This document shows positions 9,699 to 18,560 of a stretch of DNA of 61,407 nt, piece after piece. Source of the DNA: an uncultured Rhodospira sp. (GTDB lineage: Bacteria; Pseudomonadota; Alphaproteobacteria; Rhodospirillales; Rhodospirillaceae); the NCBI RefSeq assembly GCF_937138205.1, contig NZ_CAKZOT010000003.1, positions 1 through 61,407 on the forward strand, given 5' to 3'. Under the pieces are notes generated by a model. That model made no database searches. It saw nothing but the letters and a program-made list of their open reading frames with translations, and was not told the DNA's origin. Each line of letters begins with the position of its first letter. The stretch's first letter is position 1. Both the position numbers and the translations under genes were made by a program.

Positions 9699-9967
9699 TC
9701 CAGGTGAGGCGAGGATCGCCGGCGGTCAAGCGCGACTGTTGGAGACCGGTATAACGTCAGCCCGCCCCGCGCCTGCCGCCATGCCGAGAAAACCCATTGC
9801 CACACGGAAACAAGGGAAATTAAGCTAGAAAAATGGGCGGCCACAATGCGGCGCTCAAACCGTAGGCAGTCCAGCCACCGACTCGGGGAGGGGAAGGGAT
9901 CATGGACCGGATGGGAGAAGCCCGTTCGCGTGCACGGACGGCGGCGGGGGCCTTGCGCGCGGCGGCC
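9699..9967. repeat. Inverted repeat copy B (amt upstream region and first codons)
   Basis: This is the copy attached to the intact gene. It covers about 200 bases of upstream sequence, the ribosome binding site (GGGGAGGGGAAGGG) and 22 codons of the Amt-MCP gene. An AT-rich patch (about 9787-9832) is the likely promoter core, but I see no convincing sigma-54 element. Copy A at 3054-3322 is the inverted partner; the two differ at about four positions. Confidence 0.92.
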
Positions 9968-12457
9968 TGGGTTGCCGTCGCGGTCGCTGTCCTCATCACT
10001 AGTGGGGCAACGGCGCACGCGGAGACCCTGGCCGACCTGCGCGCCGAGATGGAGGCGGCGCTCGCCGCCCAACAGGCCAGCATGGACCACATGTGGACCA
10101 TGACGGCGGCCGCCCTGGTGTTCCTGATGCAGGCCGGGTTCCTGTTGCTGGAAGCCGGCATGGTGCGGTCCAAGAACTCCATCAACGTCGCCCAGAAGAA
10201 CATCGCCGACTTCGTGATCGCCACCGTGGGTTTTTACGTCATCGGCTTCGGCGTCATGTTCGGCCCGTCGGTCTTCGGCGGCGGCTGGCTGGGCTGGGGC
10301 GGGCTGACGTTCGGCCAACTCGACGACTGGACCTACACGTTCTTCGTCTTTCAGGTGGTGTTCTGCGGCACGGCGGCGACCATCGTCTCCGGCGCGGTGG
10401 CCGAACGCATGAGCTTTTCGGCCTATCTGGCGGTGACGTGCTTCATCTCGATCCTGATCTATCCCGTGTTCGGGCACTGGGCCTGGGGCAACCTGCTGGA
10501 CGGCGACAATCCGGCGATCCTGGCCGACATGGGGTTCATCGACTTCGCGGGCTCGACCGTGGTGCACTCGGTGGGCGGCTGGGTGGCCCTGGCCGGGGTG
10601 ATCGTCATTGGCCCGCGCATCGGCCGGTTCGACCCGGAGACGGGCAAGCCGCTGCCGATCCACGGACACAGCGCGGTCCTGTCGACAGCGGGCGCGATCC
10701 TGCTGTGGGTGGGGTGGATCGGCTTCAATGGCGGCTCGACCACGACCGGAGACCCGGCGTTCGCCCACATCATTTCCAACACCATGTTGGCCGGCGCCTT
10801 CGGCTCCATCGCCTCGATGCTGATCGGCCGCCAGGTTGACGGCGTGTTCCGGCCCGACCGTGCCATCAACGGCGTGCTGGGCGGATTGGTCGGCATCACG
10901 GCGGGGTGCGACGCGGTGACGACCTACGGCGCGGTGTTCATCGGCCTGTCGAGCGGCGTGGTGGCGGTGCTGGCCGCGCACGCGTTGGAGCACCGGTTCC
11001 GCCTCGACGACTGCATCGGCGCGGTGCCGGTGCACGGCGTGTGCGGCGCCTGGGGCACCATCATGGCCGGCGCGCTGGCCACGCCGGACGCCCTGGCCGC
11101 CGCTGACCGCCTGACCCAGGTCGGCGTGCAGATGCTGGGCGCGGGCATGGCGTTCGTCTGGGCGTTCGGCACGGCCTACGTGTTCTTCAGGGTCCTCAAC
11201 GCGACCCTTGGCATCCGCGTTTCGGCCGAGGAGGAACTGCAGGGCCTGAACGTGGCCGAGCACGGAACCACCCTCGGCACCGGCATGTTGCAAAAGGCGA
11301 TGCTGGAACTGGCCACGGGCAGCGGCGACTTGTCGCAGCGCCTGGACGAGTCGACGGGGGATGAGGCGGGCGAACTGGCCGGTTCCTTCAATCTCCTGAT
11401 GCAGAGGCTGCAGGGCATGGTCCTCAACGTGGCCGGCAATGCCCATGTCCTGCTGCAGTCCTCCATGAGCCTGCGCGGCATTTCCGACACCATGAGCCGC
11501 GACGCCGGCATCATGACCGACCGCGCCGGGCACGTCGCGGCCATGACCGACGACGTGTCCGGGCGCGTCGCGCACATGTCCGAGGGCGTCGGCAGTCTGA
11601 ACGAAAACGTCCTCGACATCGCCAATGCGTCGCGCTCGATGTCCGGCCACGTGGTCGACGCGTCCAGCAATGTGGAGGAGATCGCGCGGGCCATCACGGC
11701 GATCGCCGACACCGCCCGGGCGGCGGCGCGGACCGCCGCCACGGCCTCGACGCGGGCCGGGGAAGCCGGCGGCGCGGTCGAAACCCTGAGCGGTGCCGTG
11801 GGCGAGATCACCAAGGTGGTCGACGCCATCCGTGCCATTGCCGCCCAGACCCGGATGCTGGCCCTGAACGCGTCCATCGAGGCCCAGCGCGCCGGCCCCG
11901 CCGGCAAGGGGTTCCAGGTGGTCGCCTCCGAGGTCAAGGGACTGGCCGACCAGGCCGCGTCCGCCGCCGACGACATCGCCCACCGGATCGACGCGGTGCG
12001 TGACGGCACGGCGTCCGCCGTGGCGGTCATCGACGACGTCGCGACGGTCATCGCCGAGGTCCACGCGGCCGTGGACCGGATCGACGAGTCCGTCGCCGTC
12101 CAGTCCCGCGGCACCGAGGCCATCAGCGGCGGCATGGCCCGGGCCGCCGAACAGGCGCGGACCATCTCGGACGCCATCGAGCACGTCTCCACCACGGCGC
12201 GCGGCGTTTCGGCGGACGCCCGCCACGCGGCGCAGGAGACGCGCTCGGTGTTTCATATCGTCACGCAGGTGAATGACGCCGCCCGCGAGAGCACCGCCAC
12301 CGCCCATGACGTGCAGGAGGCCGCGCGCGAGGTGTTCCGCATTGCCCGCGACCTGGAGACCATGGTCGGCAAGCTGGGCGGCGCCCGCGCCGCCCTGGAC
12401 CGCATGGATACCAAGGCGACGGCCCTCGCCGACCAGGAGACCACCGAGTCAGAGTGA
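9902..12457 (+). CDS. Ammonium transporter / methyl-accepting chemotaxis fusion
   Basis: An 851-residue fusion. Residues 1-40 are a signal peptide. Residues of about 50-440 are a full Amt channel: the Phe gate region FQVVFCG, AAT..SGAVAERM, the ammonium-binding Asp and first pore histidine in IDFAGSTVVHSVGG (His222), the Trp/Phe pair in WIGFNGGS, and the second pore histidine in AVPVHGVCGAWG (His378). Then comes a HAMP-like segment (GDLSQRLDE, GDEAGELAGSFNLLMQRLQ, about 480-515) and a long MCP coiled coil whose hairpin tip (about 635-685) keeps IAAQTRMLALNASIEAQRAG and GKGFQVVASEVKGLADQ; the tip has EAQRAG instead of the usual EAARAG. The likely role is ammonium sensing or transport-coupled taxis, signalling to CheA/CheW at the inner membrane. 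It follows cheB and cheR on the same strand. No CheR-docking pentapeptide is present. Confidence 0.93.
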   Translation: MDRMGEARSRARTAAGALRAAAWVAVAVAVLITSGATAHAETLADLRAEMEAALAAQQASMDHMWTMTAAALVFLMQAGFLLLEAGMVRSKNSINVAQKNIADFVIATVGFYVIGFGVMFGPSVFGGGWLGWGGLTFGQLDDWTYTFFVFQVVFCGTAATIVSGAVAERMSFSAYLAVTCFISILIYPVFGHWAWGNLLDGDNPAILADMGFIDFAGSTVVHSVGGWVALAGVIVIGPRIGRFDPETGKPLPIHGHSAVLSTAGAILLWVGWIGFNGGSTTTGDPAFAHIISNTMLAGAFGSIASMLIGRQVDGVFRPDRAINGVLGGLVGITAGCDAVTTYGAVFIGLSSGVVAVLAAHALEHRFRLDDCIGAVPVHGVCGAWGTIMAGALATPDALAAADRLTQVGVQMLGAGMAFVWAFGTAYVFFRVLNATLGIRVSAEEELQGLNVAEHGTTLGTGMLQKAMLELATGSGDLSQRLDESTGDEAGELAGSFNLLMQRLQGMVLNVAGNAHVLLQSSMSLRGISDTMSRDAGIMTDRAGHVAAMTDDVSGRVAHMSEGVGSLNENVLDIANASRSMSGHVVDASSNVEEIARAITAIADTARAAARTAATASTRAGEAGGAVETLSGAVGEITKVVDAIRAIAAQTRMLALNASIEAQRAGPAGKGFQVVASEVKGLADQAASAADDIAHRIDAVRDGTASAVAVIDDVATVIAEVHAAVDRIDESVAVQSRGTEAISGGMARAAEQARTISDAIEHVSTTARGVSADARHAAQETRSVFHIVTQVNDAARESTATAHDVQEAAREVFRIARDLETMVGKLGGARAALDRMDTKATALADQETTESE

Positions 12458-12481
12458 GGGGGCGCCCGCGCCCGCCCTCGA

Positions 12482-13522
12482 TCACGCGTCCAGATAGTCC
12501 CGGCACAGCACCTCGGCGATCTGCACGGTGTTCAGCGCCGCGCCCTTGCGCAGGTTGTCGGACACACACCAGAACGACAGGCCGTTGTCGACCGTGGCGT
12601 CGTCGCGGATGCGCGAGACGTAGACAGGGTCCTCACCGGCGCATTCGGCCGGGGTGACGTAGCCCTCGTCCTGGCGATGGTCGACCACGGTGACACCCTC
12701 GGCCGCGCGCAGGACGGTGCGGGCGGACTCGGCGTCGATCGGCTTTTCCGTCTCGATGTTGATGTATTCGGCGTGGCCGATGAACGACGGGATACGCGCG
12801 CAGTTGGCGTGCACCTTGATCTTAGGATCGAGGATCTTCCGCGTCTCGACGTTCATCTTCCACTCTTCCTTGGTGGCGCCGTCGTCCATGAAGACGTCGA
12901 TGTGCGGGATGGCGTTGAACGCGATCTGCTTGGTGAACTTGGCCTGATGGTCACGCCACGGCTGGTTCATGAAGATGCCGCGCGTCTGGTTGAACAGCTC
13001 ATCCATGGCCGACTTGCCGCCGCCGGACGTGGACTGATACGTCGAGACCACAACGCGGCGAATGCCGAACGCCGCGTGCAACGGCTTCAGCGCCACCACC
13101 ATCTGGATGGTGGAGCAGTTCGGGTTGGCGATGATGCCCTTCGTGCGGAAACCGGCGATGGCCTCCGGATTGACCTCCGGCACCACCAGCGGCACGTCGG
13201 GGTCCATCCGGAACTGCGAGGTGTTGTCGATCACCACGCAGCCGGCCTTGCCAGCGCGCGGCGCGTGCACGGCCGAGACCTTGGCGCCGGGCGACGACAG
13301 GGCGATGTCGGTGCCGGTGAAGTCGAAGGTCTCCAGCGACTGCACCTTCAGCACCTGATCCTCGCCGAACGAGATCTCCTGCCCGGCCGAGCGGTCGGAC
13401 GCCAGGGCGATGACCTCGCGGGCGGGGAAGTCGCGCTCGGCCAGGATGGACAGAATCTCGCGGCCGACGTTGCCCGTCGCGCCGATCACGGCGACGCGGT
13501 AACCGTCTTGTCGATATGCCAT
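12482..13522 (-). CDS. asd: Aspartate-semialdehyde dehydrogenase
   Basis: A 346-residue enzyme that reduces aspartyl phosphate to aspartate semialdehyde, feeding lysine/diaminopimelate, threonine and methionine synthesis. It has the NADP-binding loop VIGATGNVGREI, the catalytic cysteine in ANPNCSTIQM, the phosphate-binding SGGGKSAMDEL and the conserved HANCARIP with the active-site histidine nearby. ATG 13522 gives the standard N-terminus MAYRQDGYRVAVIGA; upstream extension in the same frame is not conserved-looking. It converges on the Amt-MCP gene with only 24 bases between the two stop codons. Confidence 0.97.
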   Translation of the reverse strand: MAYRQDGYRVAVIGATGNVGREILSILAERDFPAREVIALASDRSAGQEISFGEDQVLKVQSLETFDFTGTDIALSSPGAKVSAVHAPRAGKAGCVVIDNTSQFRMDPDVPLVVPEVNPEAIAGFRTKGIIANPNCSTIQMVVALKPLHAAFGIRRVVVSTYQSTSGGGKSAMDELFNQTRGIFMNQPWRDHQAKFTKQIAFNAIPHIDVFMDDGATKEEWKMNVETRKILDPKIKVHANCARIPSFIGHAEYINIETEKPIDAESARTVLRAAEGVTVVDHRQDEGYVTPAECAGEDPVYVSRIRDDATVDNGLSFWCVSDNLRKGAALNTVQIAEVLCRDYLDA

Positions 13523-13757
13523 GGTCCTCTCGTGTCCTTTTGGCTGGGGGTCGTACCGGCAGTCGTGATGTGGCGCCGGTCCCGGATGGCCTGTGCGGAG
13601 CCACATACCGCACCCGGCCGGCCAAGGAAAGGGACCAGCGGGATCGGCGGGGCAGCGGCGCCCCCGCGTCAAATGGCCCGCGCCATACAGAAAGGGCGAA
13701 CCGTGTTAGGCTCGCCCCGTCATCCCGGCCTGCCGGCGTTCCGGCGGCGCCGCGCGA

Positions 13758-14432
13758 TCATCGATCGTTGGAGCGCGCCAACTGGTCCGTGGCTTGGTCC
13801 GATTGAGACCGGGCCTGCTCGTCCGTCCAGTCGGCGAAGGTCTGCGGCGGCGTGCCGGCCTGCAGAACGCGCGGGCCGGTCTCGCGATAGAAATAGTGAT
13901 CGCCCACACGGGCCGCGAACTCCAGACGTCCGCTCCAGTCGGGATCAACGTTTCGGTTATGGTACCACAGGGCGCCGCCGGTCAGGTCGCTGATGGCGTT
14001 GTTGCGCGTCAGCAGGGACTTGGCCAGCAGGACCGACTGGCGCCACGCCTCGGTTTCCGTCGGTGTGTCGCTGCGGCCGTCGCAATACCAGGAGAACTGA
14101 CACAGGCGCGGGCGGGCCGAGCGGTTCTCGGTCACGACGCCGCAGATGCTGTCCGGGTAGCGGGGATCACGGGCGCGGTTCAGCACCACCTGGGCGACCG
14201 CCACGCGGGCGCGGACGTCCTGGCCACGCGCTTCCCAGTAGTCGTTCAGCGCCAGGCACAGCAGTTCCTGCTTGGACACCACCATGCGGGTCCAGTCGAC
14301 CCGCAGGTCGGAGGGGAGCGCCGCCGACGGGACGTCGGCCCATGCGGTCCGCGGGCCGGTCAACACCAGCACGGCCAGCAGCAGGGCGGCCAGGCCCGTC
14401 AGGAGATGATAGGGGTTCGACAGCAAACGCAC
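13758..14432 (-). CDS. Cell-wall hydrolase, SleB-like (Hydrolase_2)
   Basis: A 224-residue secreted protein. An N-terminal signal peptide or anchor (about residues 8-32, LLTGLAALLLAVLVLTG, followed by WADVPSAA) precedes a SleB-type domain with the pattern LCLALNDYWEARGQ, where the Glu of WEARG is the presumed catalytic acid of this glycoside-hydrolase fold, then VAVAQVVLNR, CGVVTEN and CQFSWYCDG. Members cleave peptidoglycan in spore cortex or in cell-wall remodelling; in alphaproteobacteria the role is wall turnover. The start is a GTG at 14432. It stands alone, with 235 bases to asd and a 730-base gene-free stretch upstream. Confidence 0.85.
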   Translation of the reverse strand: MRLLSNPYHLLTGLAALLLAVLVLTGPRTAWADVPSAALPSDLRVDWTRMVVSKQELLCLALNDYWEARGQDVRARVAVAQVVLNRARDPRYPDSICGVVTENRSARPRLCQFSWYCDGRSDTPTETEAWRQSVLLAKSLLTRNNAISDLTGGALWYHNRNVDPDWSGRLEFAARVGDHYFYRETGPRVLQAGTPPQTFADWTDEQARSQSDQATDQLARSNDR

Positions 14433-15162
14433 CGGTCAACCTCGTGTCCTGGTGACCCCACACCGCAGAGCCCACACCGCCCCATCGTCGGCGGTTTCGG
14501 CCCGCTATGCGGGATCGTGCGGCAAACGCACCCTCTTGCGCGCCCGCTGGGGCAAACGCCAAGCACTGCCGTCACATTAAAGTCTGTTCAAACGTCCGCG
14601 TCGCGGGCGCCTGGCGCCCGATCGGTCAAGGTCAGGGGCCATTTTTCGACAGCGACACCCTTCTGCCCCAGACGCTGTGTATTCCGTCCGGCGTCTCGCC
14701 CCAGTCCTGTTCGCTTGGGTCCGCCACCCTTCTGGTCGAACCACACTGACCCTAATCATGCGGGCGGCGCATGGCTATCCCGATTCTTCTTGCGCCGCAA
14801 CATGACAGATGGGAGGGGTCGGGGGCGAAACGCCACCCGGCATCGGCAAAAAAAATTTTGATGAAAATGCGTTCGACCCGAGTCTTGAACCCGCGTCGGG
14901 GAGGCGCGGACGCATCGGGCGGGCATCAGGGGCCGGTTGAACGGGCCGTGTCGCGGCCGCCTGTTGCCGCAGAGCAACACATTGCCAGATGTCCGGGCCA
15001 GATAGGCAAAATTTATGCGGGTATTTGGTGGGTGCCTTGGCTCGAATCGGGCGCGCCAGGGTTTTTACAGGCCGGCACGCGAACCGCTTCACGTCATGGT
15101 CCGCGCAAAAGCGGACACGACGCAAAGCGATCCACGCCATTCAGTGCGGAGGGGGGGGCGGA
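14433..15162. other. Gene-free stretch, no recognisable feature
   Basis: About 730 bases between the cell-wall hydrolase start and the end of the EF-hand protein. Several open frames exist but none has family-like sequence or a convincing ribosome binding site. I see no tRNA cloverleaf and no strong hairpin followed by a T run. An A-rich run at about 14850-14858 and the block just before 14432 may hold promoters for the hydrolase gene. Confidence 0.5.
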
Positions 15163-15945
15163 TCAGGCCTTGATCCCGTGCGGGTCGGCGTGGGGCTGGT
15201 CGAGCTCCTCGGTGCGCGCATAGGCCTCGCTGGCCTCCGGCCCGAGCGTGGCCGCAACCTCCGCCCCTCTGGCGGCGCGTTCTTCCAGTTCGGCAATGCG
15301 TTCCGCGCGGGCCTCCTCGGCCTTTGCCGTTTCCTCGGCGTAGCGTTGGGCCGCTTCGGCGCGCCTGGCTTGCGCCTCGGCATAGACGGCGGACCCTGTG
15401 TCCGTATCGCCTTTGGCGCCGTCCTCGCCAGAGCCACCGCCGATGAGCACGCCGCCGCCCCGGGCCTGTTCAAACGACCGTTCGGACTGCACCGTCTGAA
15501 TGGCATTCTCGCGTTCAATCTGGTCCAGGCGTTCGTCGCCATTGACGTCGAAGCGTTTCACCATGTCCGGCGCGCCAATGGAAATGGCCGCCGCCATGCC
15601 GATATTGACCGGCCCTTCGACCCCGGCCTCGGAATCGGCTTTGGCCGCGCGCACCTCGTCCCGGGCCTGCTGGGCTTCCTCGGCCTTGGTCTCGGCCCGC
15701 TCGCGAGCCTGGCGGGCCCTTTCGGCACCCGGGTTGTTCAGGCTGTTGGCCGCTTCAACCGGTTCGACCGGACGATCAAGCGGCGACTGCTCACGGGTCG
15801 CTTGCGGCGACAGACTCACCACGTCTTCAATCCGGCGCGTTTCATGGTCGTGGGGGTCGCCGGCTTGCCGTGTAATGGATCGCATGGTCGACGACAGCAC
15901 GCCGCTCGACCCGCTGGGGCCACCTGCACCAAATGATTCCGCCAT
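15163..15945 (-). CDS. Coiled-coil protein with one EF-hand loop, unknown function
   Basis: A 260-residue protein that I do not recognise as a named family. The N-terminal third is a Ser/Gly-rich, low-complexity region. Two long Ala/Glu/Arg-rich coiled-coil segments (about residues 65-105 and 180-235) flank a segment with DVNGDERLDQIE, which fits a 12-residue EF-hand loop (Asp-Asn-Asp-Asp at 1, 3, 5, 9 and Glu at 12). A calcium-sensitive coiled-coil protein is one reading. There is no signal peptide. ATG 15945 has AGGAAG eight bases upstream, so I prefer it to the in-frame start ten residues earlier. It is followed by a long gene-free stretch. Confidence 0.7.
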   Translation of the reverse strand: MAESFGAGGPSGSSGVLSSTMRSITRQAGDPHDHETRRIEDVVSLSPQATREQSPLDRPVEPVEAANSLNNPGAERARQARERAETKAEEAQQARDEVRAAKADSEAGVEGPVNIGMAAAISIGAPDMVKRFDVNGDERLDQIERENAIQTVQSERSFEQARGGGVLIGGGSGEDGAKGDTDTGSAVYAEAQARRAEAAQRYAEETAKAEEARAERIAELEERAARGAEVAATLGPEASEAYARTEELDQPHADPHGIKA

Positions 15946-16213
15946 CACACGCTTCCTTTCTGGAGGTGGAGACACGCTCCGGCCGCGCCCGGGTCAACCG
16001 AACCACGTGCCGGTACCTTTTGCCAAAAAAATAGCAGGCTTCGCGCCATCTTTAAAGGGCGTTGAGACAAGCCCGAAGTCCCCGTTTGTAACCTCCTGAG
16101 ATACGAGAAGAAAACAAACTGGGCAGGCGGGAATTGATGAAAATGCAAGATTGATTCGCGCCAAGGATCCGACTCGGCGGATGTCGAGTCGTTTCGAGCC
16201 AGTCAAGAGCCTA

Positions 16214-17218
16214 TCACAGCTCTTCACCGCCCGCGCCGACCAGGGTGTCGATCACCCGGCGCGGGATCATCAGGTCGGCCAGCGCCGCGCGGCAGCGTGC
16301 GGCGAACGCCGCCGGCTCCAGGTCGGCCGCGCCGAGACGCAGGAAGTCCTCCTTGCGATGCACGGCCAGGTAAAGGTGCCGGCCCTGGAACGCGGCGGCG
16401 AGGTGCCCCCGCCCCCCCTGGAGGTCGTGGCGCAAGGCCAGCAGGGTGCGCCCGAAGGCCGGGGTGATGACCGTCCGCGCGGTCTCCACGTCGCTGGCGT
16501 AGGTGTCGTAGGCGGCCTCGACCTCCGGGTCGGGAAAGGGCAGGCGCTCCATGCCCTCGAAGCGCGCGAAGCGGCCGCGCAGCCAACCGAGCACGCCCCG
16601 GCGCGCCCGCAGGAACAGGATCGTCGGCATGTCCCGTGGGGTCTCGATGCGCATCAGCAGGCCCCGGAACACGTTCACGGTATGCTGGCCCGACCGGCGA
16701 TCGTCCTGGGAACGGCGCCGCGTCAACCGGGCCTCGACCATCCGGTAGCGGACCCCGCGCCACGCGCCGTCCAGGCCGTCCTGAAGGTCGACCCCGTCGA
16801 ACCAGTCGACCAGGCGCAGGTCGCGAAACGGGTGCGGGTCAAGGAACGCCAGGTCGACGCGATGCTCGAACCGGTCGATGTCCATGACCTCGCACAGGAT
16901 GGGGCCGATCCGCTGGGCCATGTCGTGGTCGAACGCGGCCCTGGGGCCGCGTCGCGCGGCCACGGCCATTCCCGCCGTGGTCAACGCGATCGCCGGCAGC
17001 GCGGCGATCAGGACCGGCCCGGACGGAACAAAAACAAGGACCGCACAGGCGGCCCCCAGACCAAGCGCGCCCACCAACGCGGCCCACCGCCGGCCCTTGC
17101 GCCGGGCGGCGTCCCGTTCGCCCTGATGGGCCAAGAGCAGCGGCAGGATCTGGTCGTCGAACACCCGCGCGAAGGCCTGTTCGTGCGGGGCGCGCTCTTC
17201 GAACGTGGGGGATGACAT
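16214..17218 (-). CDS. DUF3137 family membrane protein
   Basis: A 334-residue protein that resembles the DUF3137 family: an N-terminal cytosolic helix (FARVFDDQILPLLL), two adjacent hydrophobic segments (about residues 43-90) and a C-terminal soluble domain with FRGLLMRIETPRD, FEGMERLPFPDPEVEAAYDTYASD and HLYLAVHRKEDFL. The function of the family is unknown. ATG 17218 is the first in-frame start. It points the same way as the LysR gene upstream but is 76 bases away and probably unrelated. Confidence 0.65.
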   Translation of the reverse strand: MSSPTFEERAPHEQAFARVFDDQILPLLLAHQGERDAARRKGRRWAALVGALGLGAACAVLVFVPSGPVLIAALPAIALTTAGMAVAARRGPRAAFDHDMAQRIGPILCEVMDIDRFEHRVDLAFLDPHPFRDLRLVDWFDGVDLQDGLDGAWRGVRYRMVEARLTRRRSQDDRRSGQHTVNVFRGLLMRIETPRDMPTILFLRARRGVLGWLRGRFARFEGMERLPFPDPEVEAAYDTYASDVETARTVITPAFGRTLLALRHDLQGGRGHLAAAFQGRHLYLAVHRKEDFLRLGAADLEPAAFAARCRAALADLMIPRRVIDTLVGAGGEEL

Positions 17219-17294
17219 CGGTTCCGCGAGTCCTGGGGCGATCAGTCGAGATCACACACTATCTCGGAATTCGGTCGATCGCCAACGCCCGCGC

Positions 17295-18374
17295 CTAACC
17301 GGTCGAATGGGCCGCCATTCCCTCCGGATACACGAACAGGCCGCCCGGGGCCTCGTCCAGCCGCTTCGTCAGCAGGTCGACGAAGGTCCGCTCGGCCTGG
17401 GACAGCGTGGTGCGCGGGTTGGTCACCAGGAACACGTCCACCGCCGGCGGCCCGCCCGGCGGCGGGGCATCGTCTCCCGGCGGCAGGCGCCACAGCAGGC
17501 CGTCGGCCACGTCTCGGGCCACGGCGTGGATCGGCAGGGCGCCGATGCCCAGGCCGGCGCCGATCATGCGGCGCACTTCCTCCAGGTTCGCGGCCGAACC
17601 GATGACGCGCCCGTTGAGTCGGTGCTGCGCGCGCAGGATGCTGACCGCCCGCAAGGCGTCCTGGGGCTTCTCGGTGACGAACGACACGAACGTCTCCTCG
17701 GCCAGGTCGGCCATGGTCAGGTCGGTGCGGCCGAACAGGCGGTGACGCGGCCCGCAGAAGAACCCGAAGTGCTCGCGGAACAGCACGCGGTAGTCCAGCT
17801 GCGGATGCGGCTGGGCCACCAGGCACAGGCCGGCGCTGGCCTGCTTGGACAACACCATCTGTGTGACCACGCTGGACGGGGCGACCTCGATATCCAGCGT
17901 CACCAGGGGGTGGCGGGCGTGGAACGCGGCCAGCACGTCGTCCAGCGGTGGGAACACCACATGGCTGGCCGTCACCAGCCGGATGTGGCCGTCCAGGTCC
18001 GCCTCGGGGTCGCTCATCAGGTGGCCCAGGCGGCCGATGGCACCGCAGATCTCCTGGCACTCGCGGAACAACACGCGGCCCTGGTCGGTCAACTCGAAGC
18101 GGCCCGGGGCGCGGTCAATGAGCCGCTGGCCCAGGCGGTCCTCCAGCCGTTTGAGGGCGTTGCTGACGCTCGGCTGGCGCAGCAGCAGGCGGTTGGCGGC
18201 GCGGGTGATGGAGCCTTCCTCGACGATCACCATGAAGGTGTGCAGGAGGTTCCAGTCGAAGTCGCGTCGGGCGAGGGGCGCTTCGGCGGAAGGCTCGGCC
18301 ATTGTTCCGATGGTTGCGTCGACAGGGGCATTGGCAGTGTCGGCCACCGCACCGGAGTCGTTCATCTCGATCAT
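17295..18374 (-). CDS. LysR-family transcriptional regulator
   Basis: A 359-residue regulator. A polar N-terminal extension of about 40 residues precedes the winged helix-turn-helix (LLHTFMVIVEEGSITRAANR, then RQPSVSNALKRLEDRLG), after which comes the usual substrate-binding domain (about residues 125-330). The extension is longer than normal, so Met25 at 18302 may be the real start. It is divergent from the polyamine-type ABC operon at 18561, with 186 bases between the starts, so it probably regulates that operon, and itself, from this gap. The effector cannot be read from the sequence. Confidence 0.9.
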   Translation of the reverse strand: MIEMNDSGAVADTANAPVDATIGTMAEPSAEAPLARRDFDWNLLHTFMVIVEEGSITRAANRLLLRQPSVSNALKRLEDRLGQRLIDRAPGRFELTDQGRVLFRECQEICGAIGRLGHLMSDPEADLDGHIRLVTASHVVFPPLDDVLAAFHARHPLVTLDIEVAPSSVVTQMVLSKQASAGLCLVAQPHPQLDYRVLFREHFGFFCGPRHRLFGRTDLTMADLAEETFVSFVTEKPQDALRAVSILRAQHRLNGRVIGSAANLEEVRRMIGAGLGIGALPIHAVARDVADGLLWRLPPGDDAPPPGGPPAVDVFLVTNPRTTLSQAERTFVDLLTKRLDEAPGGLFVYPEGMAAHSTG

Positions 18375-18560
18375 GGCCGTCCCTCCCTCCCGGTCATTAT
18401 AGCGACAGGTTATTCATTGCATTGTCGGTATCTATTTGCGCCGAGTCCATTGACCGGGCGTCATAGATCGAACGGCTAGGTCGGATAAACTGGACCGGCG
18501 GCGTCGCGCGACGGGTCGCGGCGGATACAGGGGCATGTCACGGCAAGGGGAGGCGCTGCG

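Noticed and set aside
9665-12307. A long minus-strand frame opposite the Amt-MCP gene
   Set aside because: The plus strand has complete Amt and MCP motifs, so the minus frame is a shadow.
14433-15162. A riboswitch or small RNA in the gap before the cell-wall hydrolase
   Set aside because: I searched for paired stems and a T-run terminator and found none convincing; the open frames there are not protein-like.
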